From Hyphomicrobiales bacterium (lineage in GTDB: Bacteria; Pseudomonadota; Alphaproteobacteria; Rhizobiales; JACESI01): DNA of 64,000 nucleotides. Location of the stretch: NCBI GenBank assembly GCA_013911885.1, contig JACESI010000003.1:124001-188000 (forward strand), given 5' to 3'. Positions 54,233 to 62,962 of this stretch are shown here, in pieces; positions within the stretch are counted from its first letter, which is position 1, and the number at the start of each line of letters is the position of its first letter. The position numbers and the translations under genes are program-made. Below the pieces are notes generated by a model. It searched no databases, had not been told where the DNA came from, and worked only from the letters and a program-made list of their open reading frames with translations.

Positions 54233-55397
54233 TTTGAAGAAGCATTTTCAAGATCGCTTCATCGGCGGTCTGCGTGGCCGCATCGACAAAGCCGAAACCG
54301 TCGGAATAGTCCCAATGGGTCCATGCGAAACAATTCTTCTCCGCTTTGTCGGCAATGGTCTTGAGCCAGGTGAGCCGCGCAATCCGGGGCGCATGATCGG
54401 CGAGAACACCGAATTCGTTGATGATCAGCGGACGCGCGTTCGCAACCGACCAGTCGCGCATCCGCTCAAACGCCTCGTCGATATCGCCGATCCCCCATGG
54501 TGTTTTCAGTTCCATGCGCAAGGTTTCGGCGGCATGAAGCCGACCTTCGGCCAGAAGCATTTTGTACAGAAGCTGCACCGCCTCATCCTCAAAGGCCATT
54601 GGAAAGGGAAGATGCCGGAAATACCGGATCGGATCATTGTCCGACAGCCAGTCCGCGCCCTGATGGGTGAACAGGAAAGGATCATAGAAATGAACCGCAT
54701 AGACGATGTTTTGATCGCGGATTTCGGGCACGTTCTGCAAGTCCTCGAAACGCTGTGCGCCCGATGGTCCGAGAATGATTGTATGGTGCGGGAAGAGACG
54801 GCGCAGGAGGCGAGCGAGCGCCGTGCCGTGGCGTTCCCATGTCGCCGCATCCGTGTCCGGTTCATTCAGCGCTTCAAGCACGATGCTGTCAGCGCCAAAG
54901 CCCGAAAGCCGCGCCGCAAGCGCGCGCCAAATTGCCTCTAGTCTGGCAAGCCCGCGCTCCGGGTCTGCCCGGTAGAGCGCGTTCATCGCCGCATCGGGGT
55001 GAAGATCGACACTGACGAGGAAGCCGCGCCGGTTCAGATCGCTGATTGTGGCTGTGAGCTGTTCGACATACGCTGAGACGGCAGCGCCAGCAAGATCGCC
55101 ATGGCTGAAACCATCGTGAAACACCGGCAGGCGGATATGGCTAAAGCCGCGTTGTCTCAGTGCCGAGAGTGTGGCGGTGTCCGGCCGCCTCTCAGGTTCG
55201 GCCGCATCCCAGTTTGGCAGGTTGAAACCCCGCGCGAGACGCATGAGGCGGTCCGGGCTTGGAAAATGCGGAAAGCGGTTCGACCAGTCACAGACAATGG
55301 CGTCAGCGCCGGCCATCGGCGTGGGCATGCTGGCGGCAAGGCCGATCAATATGCTCGCCAGAAGAACAGCAAGCCGGTATGCGCCGCCGATTGCCAT
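54222..55397 (-). CDS. Glycoside hydrolase family 5 protein, exported
   Basis: A 391-residue cellulase-like GH5 glycosidase with a signal peptide (LAVLLASILIGLAASMP then an AGA cleavage region). The acid/base Glu is in LEALNEPD (about residue 178) and the nucleophile Glu in INEFGV (about 328). FNLPNWD and HIRLPVFHDGF are usual GH5 strand ends. The ATG at 55397 lies 8 bp behind the wecG-like gene; the frame is open further upstream inside that gene. Its location suggests trimming or release of the exopolysaccharide. Confidence 0.87.
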   Translation of the reverse strand: MAIGGAYRLAVLLASILIGLAASMPTPMAGADAIVCDWSNRFPHFPSPDRLMRLARGFNLPNWDAAEPERRPDTATLSALRQRGFSHIRLPVFHDGFSHGDLAGAAVSAYVEQLTATISDLNRRGFLVSVDLHPDAAMNALYRADPERGLARLEAIWRALAARLSGFGADSIVLEALNEPDTDAATWERHGTALARLLRRLFPHHTIILGPSGAQRFEDLQNVPEIRDQNIVYAVHFYDPFLFTHQGADWLSDNDPIRYFRHLPFPMAFEDEAVQLLYKMLLAEGRLHAAETLRMELKTPWGIGDIDEAFERMRDWSVANARPLIINEFGVLADHAPRIARLTWLKTIADKAEKNCFAWTHWDYSDGFGFVDAATQTADEAILKMLLQNVE

Positions 55398-55405
55398 CAC
55401 ACCGC

Positions 55406-56239
55406 TCAGGAACGCGTGAAAAGCAGCTTCAGCGCTTTCGGATTGGTCATGAGATAACGAATGCCGAGCCGCCTCGGCTCCAGCGCCGCGCGCCACGCCC
55501 ATTCCAAACCCACGGACTGCATCCATCCCGGCGCCCGGCTGCGTTTTGTCGACAGAAAGTCGAACAATCCGCCCGAAGTCTTGATGACGCCGACCCCTGT
55601 CAACCGGTCGATATTGCGGCTGATGAAATATTGCTCACGCGGAACGCCCATTGCGACCCACAGGATATCGGGTTTGGCGGCATTGATGGCGCTCACGATA
55701 TCCGCCTCTTCCTCTGTACTGAAATAACCGTTCTGCCGTCCGACAATCGAAAGTCCCGGATATTGGGCGCTCATCCGGCTGAAGGTTGCGGCATTGACGC
55801 TTTCTTCAGCGCCGAGAAGATAGAAGGTAACCCCCTTCGCGGCTGCACGTTCCGCAACATCATGAAACAGATCCGTTGTTGCCACTCGTTCCGGCAGGGA
55901 TAAGCCTTGGGAAAATTGAGAATAGAGCACCATTGGCATGCCATCGGCCAGAATCTGGTCGGCCCGCGCAAATTCCGCCTCAAGGGCTGGTTCGTCATGG
56001 CAAAGGGCCATGACCTGACCGTTGGCGGAGGTGGAATAGAACGGTCTGGCGCCGGTTCCGCGATGGCGGATTGCCTCTTCGATGAAGCCCTCGGCCACCT
56101 TAGCGCGCGAGGCGACCGTGATCAAAAGCCCGCCAAGTTGACGGATTGGCCAAGTGCGCATATTACCCGTGTCCCGTCCTGCATCAAAGGCAGGCAGGTC
56201 CGGCTTCACCAATGGATCGGCTCCGACAGTCTTGTGCAT
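55406..56239 (-). CDS. WecG/TagA/CpsF family glycosyltransferase
   Basis: A 277-residue GT26 transferase that usually adds a sugar such as ManNAc or glucuronic acid to a lipid-linked intermediate. Hallmarks are STSANGQVMALCHDEP, ADGMPMVLYS, YLLGAEESVNAA and the C-terminal VGLEWAWRAALEPRRLGIRY. An alternative start is ATG 56161, since the first ~26 residues look unlike the family. It lies between the ExoP-like gene (34 bp) and the GH5 gene (8 bp). Confidence 0.88.
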   Translation of the reverse strand: MHKTVGADPLVKPDLPAFDAGRDTGNMRTWPIRQLGGLLITVASRAKVAEGFIEEAIRHRGTGARPFYSTSANGQVMALCHDEPALEAEFARADQILADGMPMVLYSQFSQGLSLPERVATTDLFHDVAERAAAKGVTFYLLGAEESVNAATFSRMSAQYPGLSIVGRQNGYFSTEEEADIVSAINAAKPDILWVAMGVPREQYFISRNIDRLTGVGVIKTSGGLFDFLSTKRSRAPGWMQSVGLEWAWRAALEPRRLGIRYLMTNPKALKLLFTRS

Positions 56240-56273
56240 GGTGCGACGTGTTCCCAGCTTTACGCGTCAGCGA

Positions 56274-58712
56274 CTATAGATTGTTCAATATGATCTCGGC
56301 ATTGCGGAAATTCGCACGAATGGTCTTATCCGCAATAATCGAAATCTTGTCTTCATCCGGTTTGTCAAAAATGATGAATGTCCTGTCGCAGAGCAATGAC
56401 AGGTGCGCGAAGTTCCTTTCGTTCGAAACATGGCTTGCATCGATGACAACAAGTTGAAACGACCGGCGGCATTCAGCGACAATCGCTTCCAGCGCAGAAA
56501 ATGAGGCAAGATCAAGCGGCGCACCGGCGGCGCTCTCGTTCTCCGGGTCGAGGATCGCATAGGCGCGCTCTCGGCTTGTCGCGGAGAACCCGCGCGCGCG
56601 TTCGACTTGCGAATTGGACGGCGTCTTGACGAGGATCGTGTCGACAGCGCGGGCAGCACCCAGAGTGGCGAAGGCCTGCGCGATAGCGGTTTTCCCCTCG
56701 CGCGGGAACCACGAGGAGACGAGAAGCACAGTGCCGCCGCCGTCATGGCCCATGCCATCGACGGCAGCGATAAGACCGGCATGCTGCGCGAGTTCTCGGG
56801 CAAGCGCGCGTTCGAGATCAGCTTCATTCGCAATGTTTGAGCGCGGAATATGCGCGACGCCTGCAACCGGGGTCGTGAGCGCTGCGGCAATCGGACTTTC
56901 ACGGTGCAGTCGCTTCGATTGCTCGGGGGCTGGCGCAGGATCGCGGTCGGGCGGGTCAAAAACCACCGAGGGTTTGCGTGATGGCCGGGGACGGGGTGTG
57001 AATTCCCGGGTCAGGTCCGTGACGGATTCAAAACCGGCGTCCTCATGACTTGATGCGTGCTCTACGAGCGGATATTCCGGCGCAAACGCCGTTGGATAGA
57101 CGTCTGATAAAGCGGACGGCAATGCTTTTGCCGAAAGAGGCCTCTGCGTCGCCGTCCTTTGGGCGGCTGGCGGCGCGGATATCGGCTTCGCAAGGGCGAG
57201 GGCAGGACGATGCATGACGGCGTCGCCTCGCTCGTGTTCATCCATCGCTGATGCAGCGGCCCCGTCACGACGGTTGAAGAGTGAAAAGTCGCCGCGTGCA
57301 ATGTCGCGCGCCAGAAAGAGGGCGGTCGAAAGCATCAGGCTCAAAAGCCCGATGACGCCGCTTGCGAGCGCCATGCTTGGCCTTGTGGAATTGAGCGGCG
57401 CCGTCGCAGCAGATGCAAGCCTTGCCTGCTGGCTCTGCAAGCCCTGCTGCTCGTCGGCGGATTTGAACCGACTGAGGAAGTTTTCATAAATCTCGCGGTT
57501 GGCCCGCGCCTCGCGCTCGAGTTCGCCGAGTCTGACGAGGGCGGTTTCCGTGTCTGCCGCTTTGCCGCGCTTGCCGGTGAGGTCGGCTTCGAGGGCTGCC
57601 TGTGTCGCAAGCGCCGCATCAAGGCGTTTTTTCGAGAGAGCCGTCAGGCGGGCGCGTTCTTCAGCAATCTGCTGATCAAGCGAGGCAAGTTTGCTCTGTT
57701 CGGCGGCAATCCGTGGATGGCGCGCGCCATAGACGAGCCCGAACTCGGCGAGATTCTGGCTGATCAGCGCGCGCTGCTGGCCGAGGAGCTGCAATTGCTG
57801 CGTCTCCGCCGGGTCGCCAAGCGTGTTGAAAATCGCGCTGCTGTTGATCGCCTGTTCATATTGCGCCCGGGCGACTTCGGTATTGGTCTTGGCAAGGGCG
57901 ATCTGCTGGCTGAGTTCGGTGAGTTCGCGCTGCTGTAGCGTGCTTGCCGAATCGACACTGACAATGTTGTTCGCGGTGCGGAAATCCGCGACCGCTTTTT
58001 CCGATTTCTGCAATTCGTCGCGCAGGTTTGAGAGCCTGCTTGAGAGCGCGTTTGCGGCATTGATGGTGGCGGTTTCACGGGTGTTGCGCTGATCATCAAT
58101 GAAGGCCCTCGCAACGCCGTTGGCGTAGATTGCGGAGCGCTCCGGATCGTCCGAGCTATAGGCGATTTCGACGATATAGGTTGCGCCCAGCCGGAACGCT
58201 TTCAGCCCGGATTTGAAGGCGCGCAGGAGCTTCCGGTCATCGGCCGCGGCATTTTCTGCCGCTTCGCGGAATTGCGGATCACTTGCAACATCGAGTTTTT
58301 CAAGCAAAGGCCGCACGAATCCGTCCGACTGGACAAGCTCCACAATGCTCTCCAGCACGGCGGCATCGCCATCGACATTGGTGACGACCTGTTCAGAGAC
58401 GGTGACGCCCTTTTCGCGCGGATCGACGAGGATGATCGCCGTCGCCTTGTAGGGAAATGGAATGAGCCGGAAAATCAGAATGCCGATGACGGATAAGAGG
58501 GCGGCCAGAAGAAGAATTCGTCCGAAATTCCGCCCGAGAAACCGCAAAAACGCGAACGGGTCGAGCAATCCGTCTGCGCCAGATCCGTTGGGGTCAGATC
58601 CGTTGGGGCCAGATCCGTTAGCGCCAGACACGAAGCTCCGCCCCGCGCCATGCGCAGGAACAGGGGCCAGCGCAAGCGATCGGCCGGGCAACGGATTGTC
58701 CCAATCTGACAT
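56274..58712 (-). CDS. ExoP/Wzz-like polysaccharide co-polymerase with degenerate tyrosine-kinase domain
   Basis: An 812-residue inner-membrane protein. A Wzz chain-length domain begins with a membrane helix (about 66-86), followed by a long periplasmic coiled coil (about 200-420) and a second helix (about 440-465). A Pro/Ala-rich linker leads to a BY-kinase-like ATPase (Walker A SSWFPREGKTAIAQ, about 665-680). The Walker A' Asp is missing (TILVKTPS) and the C-terminal tyrosine cluster is absent, so kinase activity is unlikely. Three 15-bp repeats code the N-terminal NGSGP-type stretch. First gene of the minus-strand arm. Confidence 0.87.
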   Translation of the reverse strand: MSDWDNPLPGRSLALAPVPAHGAGRSFVSGANGSGPNGSDPNGSGADGLLDPFAFLRFLGRNFGRILLLAALLSVIGILIFRLIPFPYKATAIILVDPREKGVTVSEQVVTNVDGDAAVLESIVELVQSDGFVRPLLEKLDVASDPQFREAAENAAADDRKLLRAFKSGLKAFRLGATYIVEIAYSSDDPERSAIYANGVARAFIDDQRNTRETATINAANALSSRLSNLRDELQKSEKAVADFRTANNIVSVDSASTLQQRELTELSQQIALAKTNTEVARAQYEQAINSSAIFNTLGDPAETQQLQLLGQQRALISQNLAEFGLVYGARHPRIAAEQSKLASLDQQIAEERARLTALSKKRLDAALATQAALEADLTGKRGKAADTETALVRLGELEREARANREIYENFLSRFKSADEQQGLQSQQARLASAATAPLNSTRPSMALASGVIGLLSLMLSTALFLARDIARGDFSLFNRRDGAAASAMDEHERGDAVMHRPALALAKPISAPPAAQRTATQRPLSAKALPSALSDVYPTAFAPEYPLVEHASSHEDAGFESVTDLTREFTPRPRPSRKPSVVFDPPDRDPAPAPEQSKRLHRESPIAAALTTPVAGVAHIPRSNIANEADLERALARELAQHAGLIAAVDGMGHDGGGTVLLVSSWFPREGKTAIAQAFATLGAARAVDTILVKTPSNSQVERARGFSATSRERAYAILDPENESAAGAPLDLASFSALEAIVAECRRSFQLVVIDASHVSNERNFAHLSLLCDRTFIIFDKPDEDKISIIADKTIRANFRNAEIILNNL
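58576..58620. repeat. 15-bp tandem repeat inside the ExoP-like gene
   Basis: Three 15-bp units (58576-58590, 58591-58605, 58606-58620) with two or three variable positions, followed by a partial copy. They encode NGSGP/NGSDP/NGSGA pentapeptides in frame near the cytoplasmic N-terminus, so copy-number change keeps the frame. Confidence 0.85.
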
Positions 58713-58831
58713 TAAAAACCCATCCTGAAACCTAACTCAGCAAATTTTAACCGCGTCTGGTAAATACAATAGCAACAGAAGCTTTTCTGCCTGCTGCTGA
58801 TCACTTATGGTTGAATGAATCCTATTATACA

Positions 58832-58863
58832 AACAGTTATAAATAGGCAAAATCTAAACTGTT
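58832..58863. promoter_or_regulatory. Inverted repeat in the divergent promoter of the polysaccharide arms
   Basis: AACAGTT-N18-AACTGTT is a perfect 7-bp inverted repeat in the AT-rich 218-bp region between the ExoP-like and Wzy-like genes. A candidate operator for joint control of both arms; no regulator is encoded nearby. Confidence 0.35.
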
Positions 58864-58930
58864 CTTCGGTAAACGATATGCCCGTGCCCACTGGCTTGCA
58901 TAGGCCTGCAACGATTGAAAAGAGGGTGCC

Positions 58931-60448
58931 TTGGTTCTCAGCGGCGGCGATCTTCGGCGGCCTGGATACGCGGTTGCATTGGCGCAACTGGGCGATCAGC
59001 TTGTCTGGTCGGCTTTGGCAGTGGCGCTTTCCGCGCTCGTCATCGGTGTCGCCGTCTTCGCCCATGTCATAAACCCGGCCTTTGCCGCTCTTGTCGCCTT
59101 CATTCTCGCCGCGAGCCTTGCGCAATGGCTGCCCGGCATGGCTCTTATTGCCGTTCTGTTTGCCGCAATTTTCCAGAATGTCTTCGTCTCGCTGATTTCG
59201 CCTTATCTCCTCTCTGACAGCGATTTCAATATTGCGCGCGGCTACAGTTTCTTCATCCTTGCCTCGGTCTGGCTCGTGGCCTTTGCTGGCTATGTTTTCA
59301 GAATGCGGGGGCAAAACCAGGCGTTTGACCTGATCATGAATGTGACGACCGGTGTTCTTGTCTTGATCGGGATCTATTTCCTGATCGGTTTCATACAGAA
59401 CCCGCTCGGCTCGATCATCTATCTGCGCAATATTGGCTCGGCCTTCATGTTCTTCCAGGTCGGCCTGATCGTGCTTGCCCGCCTGCCGGTGCGCCCGACC
59501 CAGGCGCTGACCCTGATCGCCGGCACGGTCATCCTTTTCGGCTATGTCGAATTCTTTTTCCGCGATGAGTGGATGGCGCTCACCAATGGCGACAGTTTCT
59601 GGCATCTCAGCACCAAGAGCCAGCGTGATGCCGGCCTGTGGGACCGCGATGCCGCCGAGCGCGGGATCGTCGTTAAAGGGTTTCTTGATTCGATCACGAT
59701 CGATCTTTTCAACACGCCGCTTCTCGGTGATTTCAAGATTCGCATCGCTCGTCTTCTCGGCCCGAGTGTCCACGCAATCAGCTATTCCTATATGATCGCG
59801 TTCTTCATGTTGTTCACGCTTTTTCGCGGCTCGTTCCTGATTGCGCTCCTGTTGGCGCCCCTACTTGTTTTAGCCAACGCCAAGGGCGCGATCATTCTGC
59901 TCGTTCTGGTTGGGGCGAGCTTTCTCGTCGCGCGGATTTTTGGTTCGAAAACCGGCCTTATGGCGCTTGCGGCTGTGCTGGTCATCTATGTGCTGGCGGG
60001 GATCATTGTGGGCCTCAGGATCGGGGATTTTCATGTGCTCGGCTTCATGGGCGGGGTCTACAACTTTCTCGAGAACCCGATTGGCCACGGCATTGGCGTG
60101 GGGGGCAACCTCTCGACGAATTTCTCGGAATTGAAATGGTCCGATTATCAGGCGGCCGGTCGCACCCCGATTGCGATCGAGAGCGCGGTCGGGGTCATGC
60201 TGTATCAGATGGGAATTGCGGCGCTGGCTTATTTCGGTGTTTGCATCTGGCTTGCTTTTAAAGTCGTGAAACTCGCCGCAAATACCGGACAATCGCTTCA
60301 TCTGGCAGCCGGATTCGCCCTCTTAACCGTGCTTGTAAACGGAATTTTTCAGGAAGAGGCGCTATTCTCCCCCTCTGCGCTCGGATTGATTATCGCCCTC
60401 AATGGCATGATCCTCGGCGCCGCAATCAGAACGGGTGCCTTGCGCTGA
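58931..60448 (+). CDS. Wzy-like polysaccharide polymerase / O-antigen ligase family membrane protein
   Basis: A 505-residue protein with about 11-12 membrane helices and a large periplasmic loop at roughly 205-275 (DEWMALTNGDSFWHL onwards), the layout of Wzy/WaaL proteins. A second hydrophilic stretch near 375-415 (NPIGHGIGVGGNLSTNFSE) resembles the conserved HNxxL-like loop region. The start is uncertain: TTG 58931 has agagg upstream but gives a polar start, and an ATG at 58878 with a plausible N-terminus is in another frame. It opens the plus-strand arm. Confidence 0.72.
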   Translation: MVLSGGDLRRPGYAVALAQLGDQLVWSALAVALSALVIGVAVFAHVINPAFAALVAFILAASLAQWLPGMALIAVLFAAIFQNVFVSLISPYLLSDSDFNIARGYSFFILASVWLVAFAGYVFRMRGQNQAFDLIMNVTTGVLVLIGIYFLIGFIQNPLGSIIYLRNIGSAFMFFQVGLIVLARLPVRPTQALTLIAGTVILFGYVEFFFRDEWMALTNGDSFWHLSTKSQRDAGLWDRDAAERGIVVKGFLDSITIDLFNTPLLGDFKIRIARLLGPSVHAISYSYMIAFFMLFTLFRGSFLIALLLAPLLVLANAKGAIILLVLVGASFLVARIFGSKTGLMALAAVLVIYVLAGIIVGLRIGDFHVLGFMGGVYNFLENPIGHGIGVGGNLSTNFSELKWSDYQAAGRTPIAIESAVGVMLYQMGIAALAYFGVCIWLAFKVVKLAANTGQSLHLAAGFALLTVLVNGIFQEEALFSPSALGLIIALNGMILGAAIRTGALR

Positions 60449-60449
60449 C

Positions 60450-61808
60450 ATGACCATTTTTCCCAACCAGCTATGGCGACGGTTCGACCTCTTGTCGAAA
60501 AGCGCCAATATGCGCGGCATCCTCGCCTCGGTTGGCATCAAGGGCGCCTCGGCGCTCTCCATGCTGGTTCTGGTAGTGCTCGCCTCGCATCTGCTGGACG
60601 GGGAAACCTTCGGCCGCTTCACCGTTCTCTTCAGCCTTGCCTCGATTCTGGGCGTCGTTGCCGCCTTCGGCCAGGAATTGCTGATCATTCGGCTCTGGAA
60701 CGAATATGACGCGCGAAGTCAGCCTCAGCTCCTGCGCGGCGCGCTCCTCTTCGGTTTTGCAATCAGTGCGCTGATGGCGGCGCTGACGGCAATAGCGGTT
60801 TTCTACCATACCGTTCGTTCCGAAACCATGAGCCTTGGGTTTCTTGTTGCGCTCTTCGTGATCCTTTACACATTCGTCCTTTTCTTTTCCCATCTAAGCC
60901 GCGCGGTGGTGAGCGTGCCTGTCGGTGATGGTCATCGCGACGTAACCGCGCTCCTGCCGCTCAATGGCGCGCTGCTCATTGCTTTTCTGATGGAGAGCGC
61001 GCTCTCGCTTGGAGCGATTTTCGCTCTCTTCAATGGCGGTTTCGCTCTCTGCCTGCTGCTGCAGATGAGCGCTCTTGCCAAACGCCTCAAGCGCCATCCG
61101 ATTGCGCGGGAAGGCGGCGGGATCGCGTTTGATTTCAAGGCGTGGCTGCCGCCGTCGCTCCGGCTCTGGATCGCGACCATTCTCGAATCCTCGAACCAGT
61201 ATCTCGAAGTGGTCCTGATCGGCTTCTTCCTCAGCCCAACCATGGCCGGGATTTATTTTGTCGCAACCCGCATTGCGAACGGCTTTCTGACCGCCGCCGA
61301 TGGCTTCAACATGTTCGGATCGAGGCAGATTCCAGCCCTGTTTTATCAGGGCGATCACCACGGGCTTGCGCGGCTTCTGCGCACCATGGCCTTGATGAGT
61401 GCGCTTGTCATCGGCGTGGGCATGAGCATCTTTGTAATTGGCGGCGAATGGGTTCTTGGGCTTTTCGGGCCGGCCTATGGCGCGTATTATTCGGTTCTGA
61501 TTGTCCTTTGCATCGGCACGGCAGGGCTCGCAGCCACCGGTCCGGCAACCCAGATGCTGACCCTGACCGGTCATGACGAGCGCTATCTCGTCATCATGGC
61601 ATTGAGTGTTGTCGTCCGCATCGCAGGCTTCTTTGCTCTTATTCCGGTTTTTGGCATCATTGGGGCAGCGCTTGCCAATGCCGCTTCGCTGCTTCTGATC
61701 ACGGGTCTCGTCACCTGGTCCGCGCGGTCACTGACCGGGCATGATCCATCGGTTCTGCGGCTCGTTCTGCCGCTTGCCATCCCGCCTACCGAAAAAGCCG
61801 GGGCGTGA
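60450..61808 (+). CDS. Wzx-like oligosaccharide flippase
   Basis: A 452-residue MOP-superfamily flippase with about 12 membrane helices. It begins after a short soluble segment with GILASVGIKGASALSMLVLV and contains GETFGRFTVLFSLASILG, typical of Wzx proteins that move lipid-linked repeat units across the inner membrane. The start ATG 60450 lies one base after the stop of the polymerase gene. It overlaps the following GT4 gene by 4 bp. Confidence 0.82.
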   Translation: MTIFPNQLWRRFDLLSKSANMRGILASVGIKGASALSMLVLVVLASHLLDGETFGRFTVLFSLASILGVVAAFGQELLIIRLWNEYDARSQPQLLRGALLFGFAISALMAALTAIAVFYHTVRSETMSLGFLVALFVILYTFVLFFSHLSRAVVSVPVGDGHRDVTALLPLNGALLIAFLMESALSLGAIFALFNGGFALCLLLQMSALAKRLKRHPIAREGGGIAFDFKAWLPPSLRLWIATILESSNQYLEVVLIGFFLSPTMAGIYFVATRIANGFLTAADGFNMFGSRQIPALFYQGDHHGLARLLRTMALMSALVIGVGMSIFVIGGEWVLGLFGPAYGAYYSVLIVLCIGTAGLAATGPATQMLTLTGHDERYLVIMALSVVVRIAGFFALIPVFGIIGAALANAASLLLITGLVTWSARSLTGHDPSVLRLVLPLAIPPTEKAGA

Positions 61809-62962
61809 AGGAAATGGCGGGGGCCGGGAAGCGTATTCTGTTCATTCAAACTCAGGCGGAGAATGCCGGGGCGCAGGAGATATCGCGTCTTCTTGCCCGC
61901 GAGCTTGAGGCGCGCGGTCACGACGCAAGGCATCTGTTCTTCTATCGTAAGACCGACGGTTTCGACCGCATGGCGAAAACGCTGATCCTGTGTCATAAGC
62001 GCCCTGGCAATCCGATTGCCTTTCTGCGGTTCTGTCTCGCGCTCATCCGTGCGATCCGGGCAATCAGGCCGGATATCGTTTTCACCTTTCAGCATTTCGG
62101 CAATGTGTTTGGCGCACCCGCGGCCCGCCTCGCCGGTGTGCGCTGCATTGTCGCCAATCAGGTCTCGGCGCGCGAGACCATCCACCCGCTTGTGCGGCTC
62201 CTCGACCGGTTCATCGGGCAGACGCCGGTCTATAGCCGCATTACGATCAACTCGCACAATCTCATGGGCGATTATGAGAATTTCCCGCAAGCCTATCGCC
62301 GGAAGCTCGTGCTCGTGCCTCATGGCTTTGAGGACAAGGCGCTCGATCTTGGAAAGCGCGCAGCGCGCGAGCGTCTTGGTCTTGCGGCCGACAAGCCGCT
62401 GCTTGGCACCGTTGCGCGTCTCAATGAAGGCAAGCAGATCGACCGCGCCATCGGTCTTCTGACCCACCGCGCGGATTGGCACCTTGCAATTGCCGGACAG
62501 GGCCCTGATCTCGAACGCCTGCAAACGATCACGCGCGCGCTCGGCCTCACGGACCGGGTGCATTTTCTCGGCGAGCGGGCGCAATCCGAAATCGGGCTTG
62601 TTCTTGCAGCCCTTGATGTCTTCGTGTTCCCGACCCGGGCTGAGACTTTCGGTCTTGCTGCCGTTGAGGCGGGGCAGGCGGGCGTGCCGATCGTGGCAAA
62701 CGATCTGCCGGTTCTGCGTGAAGTGCTTGCGGTTGACGGCGAAGCATGTGCCGTCCTCGTCGATGTGAATGACGAAGCAGCTTTCGCAAAGGCCGTCGAG
62801 ACCATTCTGGCTAACCCGGCGCTTGCCCGGCAGATGTCGGAACGCGCCTGCGGCCTGAAGCGGAAATATTCACTCAGTGCAATGGTTGACGCCTATGAGG
62901 CGATGGTTCTAAACGAAACGCGCGACCTGGTGTTGCAGATCAAATCGGCGATTGTCTCATGA
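61805..62962 (+). CDS. GT4-family glycosyltransferase
   Basis: A 385-residue GT-B glycosyltransferase. The N-terminal domain has QTQAENAGAQEISRLLARELEARG and FTFQHFGNVFGA. The C-terminal domain has GTVARLNEGKQIDRAI, LAIAGQGPDLERL and the nucleotide-sugar EX7E motif FPTRAETFGLAAVEAGQAGVP. It starts at GTG 61805, which overlaps the flippase stop; ATG 61814 is an alternative. It shares ATGA with the next gene. The donor sugar is unknown. Confidence 0.87.
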   Translation: MKEMAGAGKRILFIQTQAENAGAQEISRLLARELEARGHDARHLFFYRKTDGFDRMAKTLILCHKRPGNPIAFLRFCLALIRAIRAIRPDIVFTFQHFGNVFGAPAARLAGVRCIVANQVSARETIHPLVRLLDRFIGQTPVYSRITINSHNLMGDYENFPQAYRRKLVLVPHGFEDKALDLGKRAARERLGLAADKPLLGTVARLNEGKQIDRAIGLLTHRADWHLAIAGQGPDLERLQTITRALGLTDRVHFLGERAQSEIGLVLAALDVFVFPTRAETFGLAAVEAGQAGVPIVANDLPVLREVLAVDGEACAVLVDVNDEAAFAKAVETILANPALARQMSERACGLKRKYSLSAMVDAYEAMVLNETRDLVLQIKSAIVS

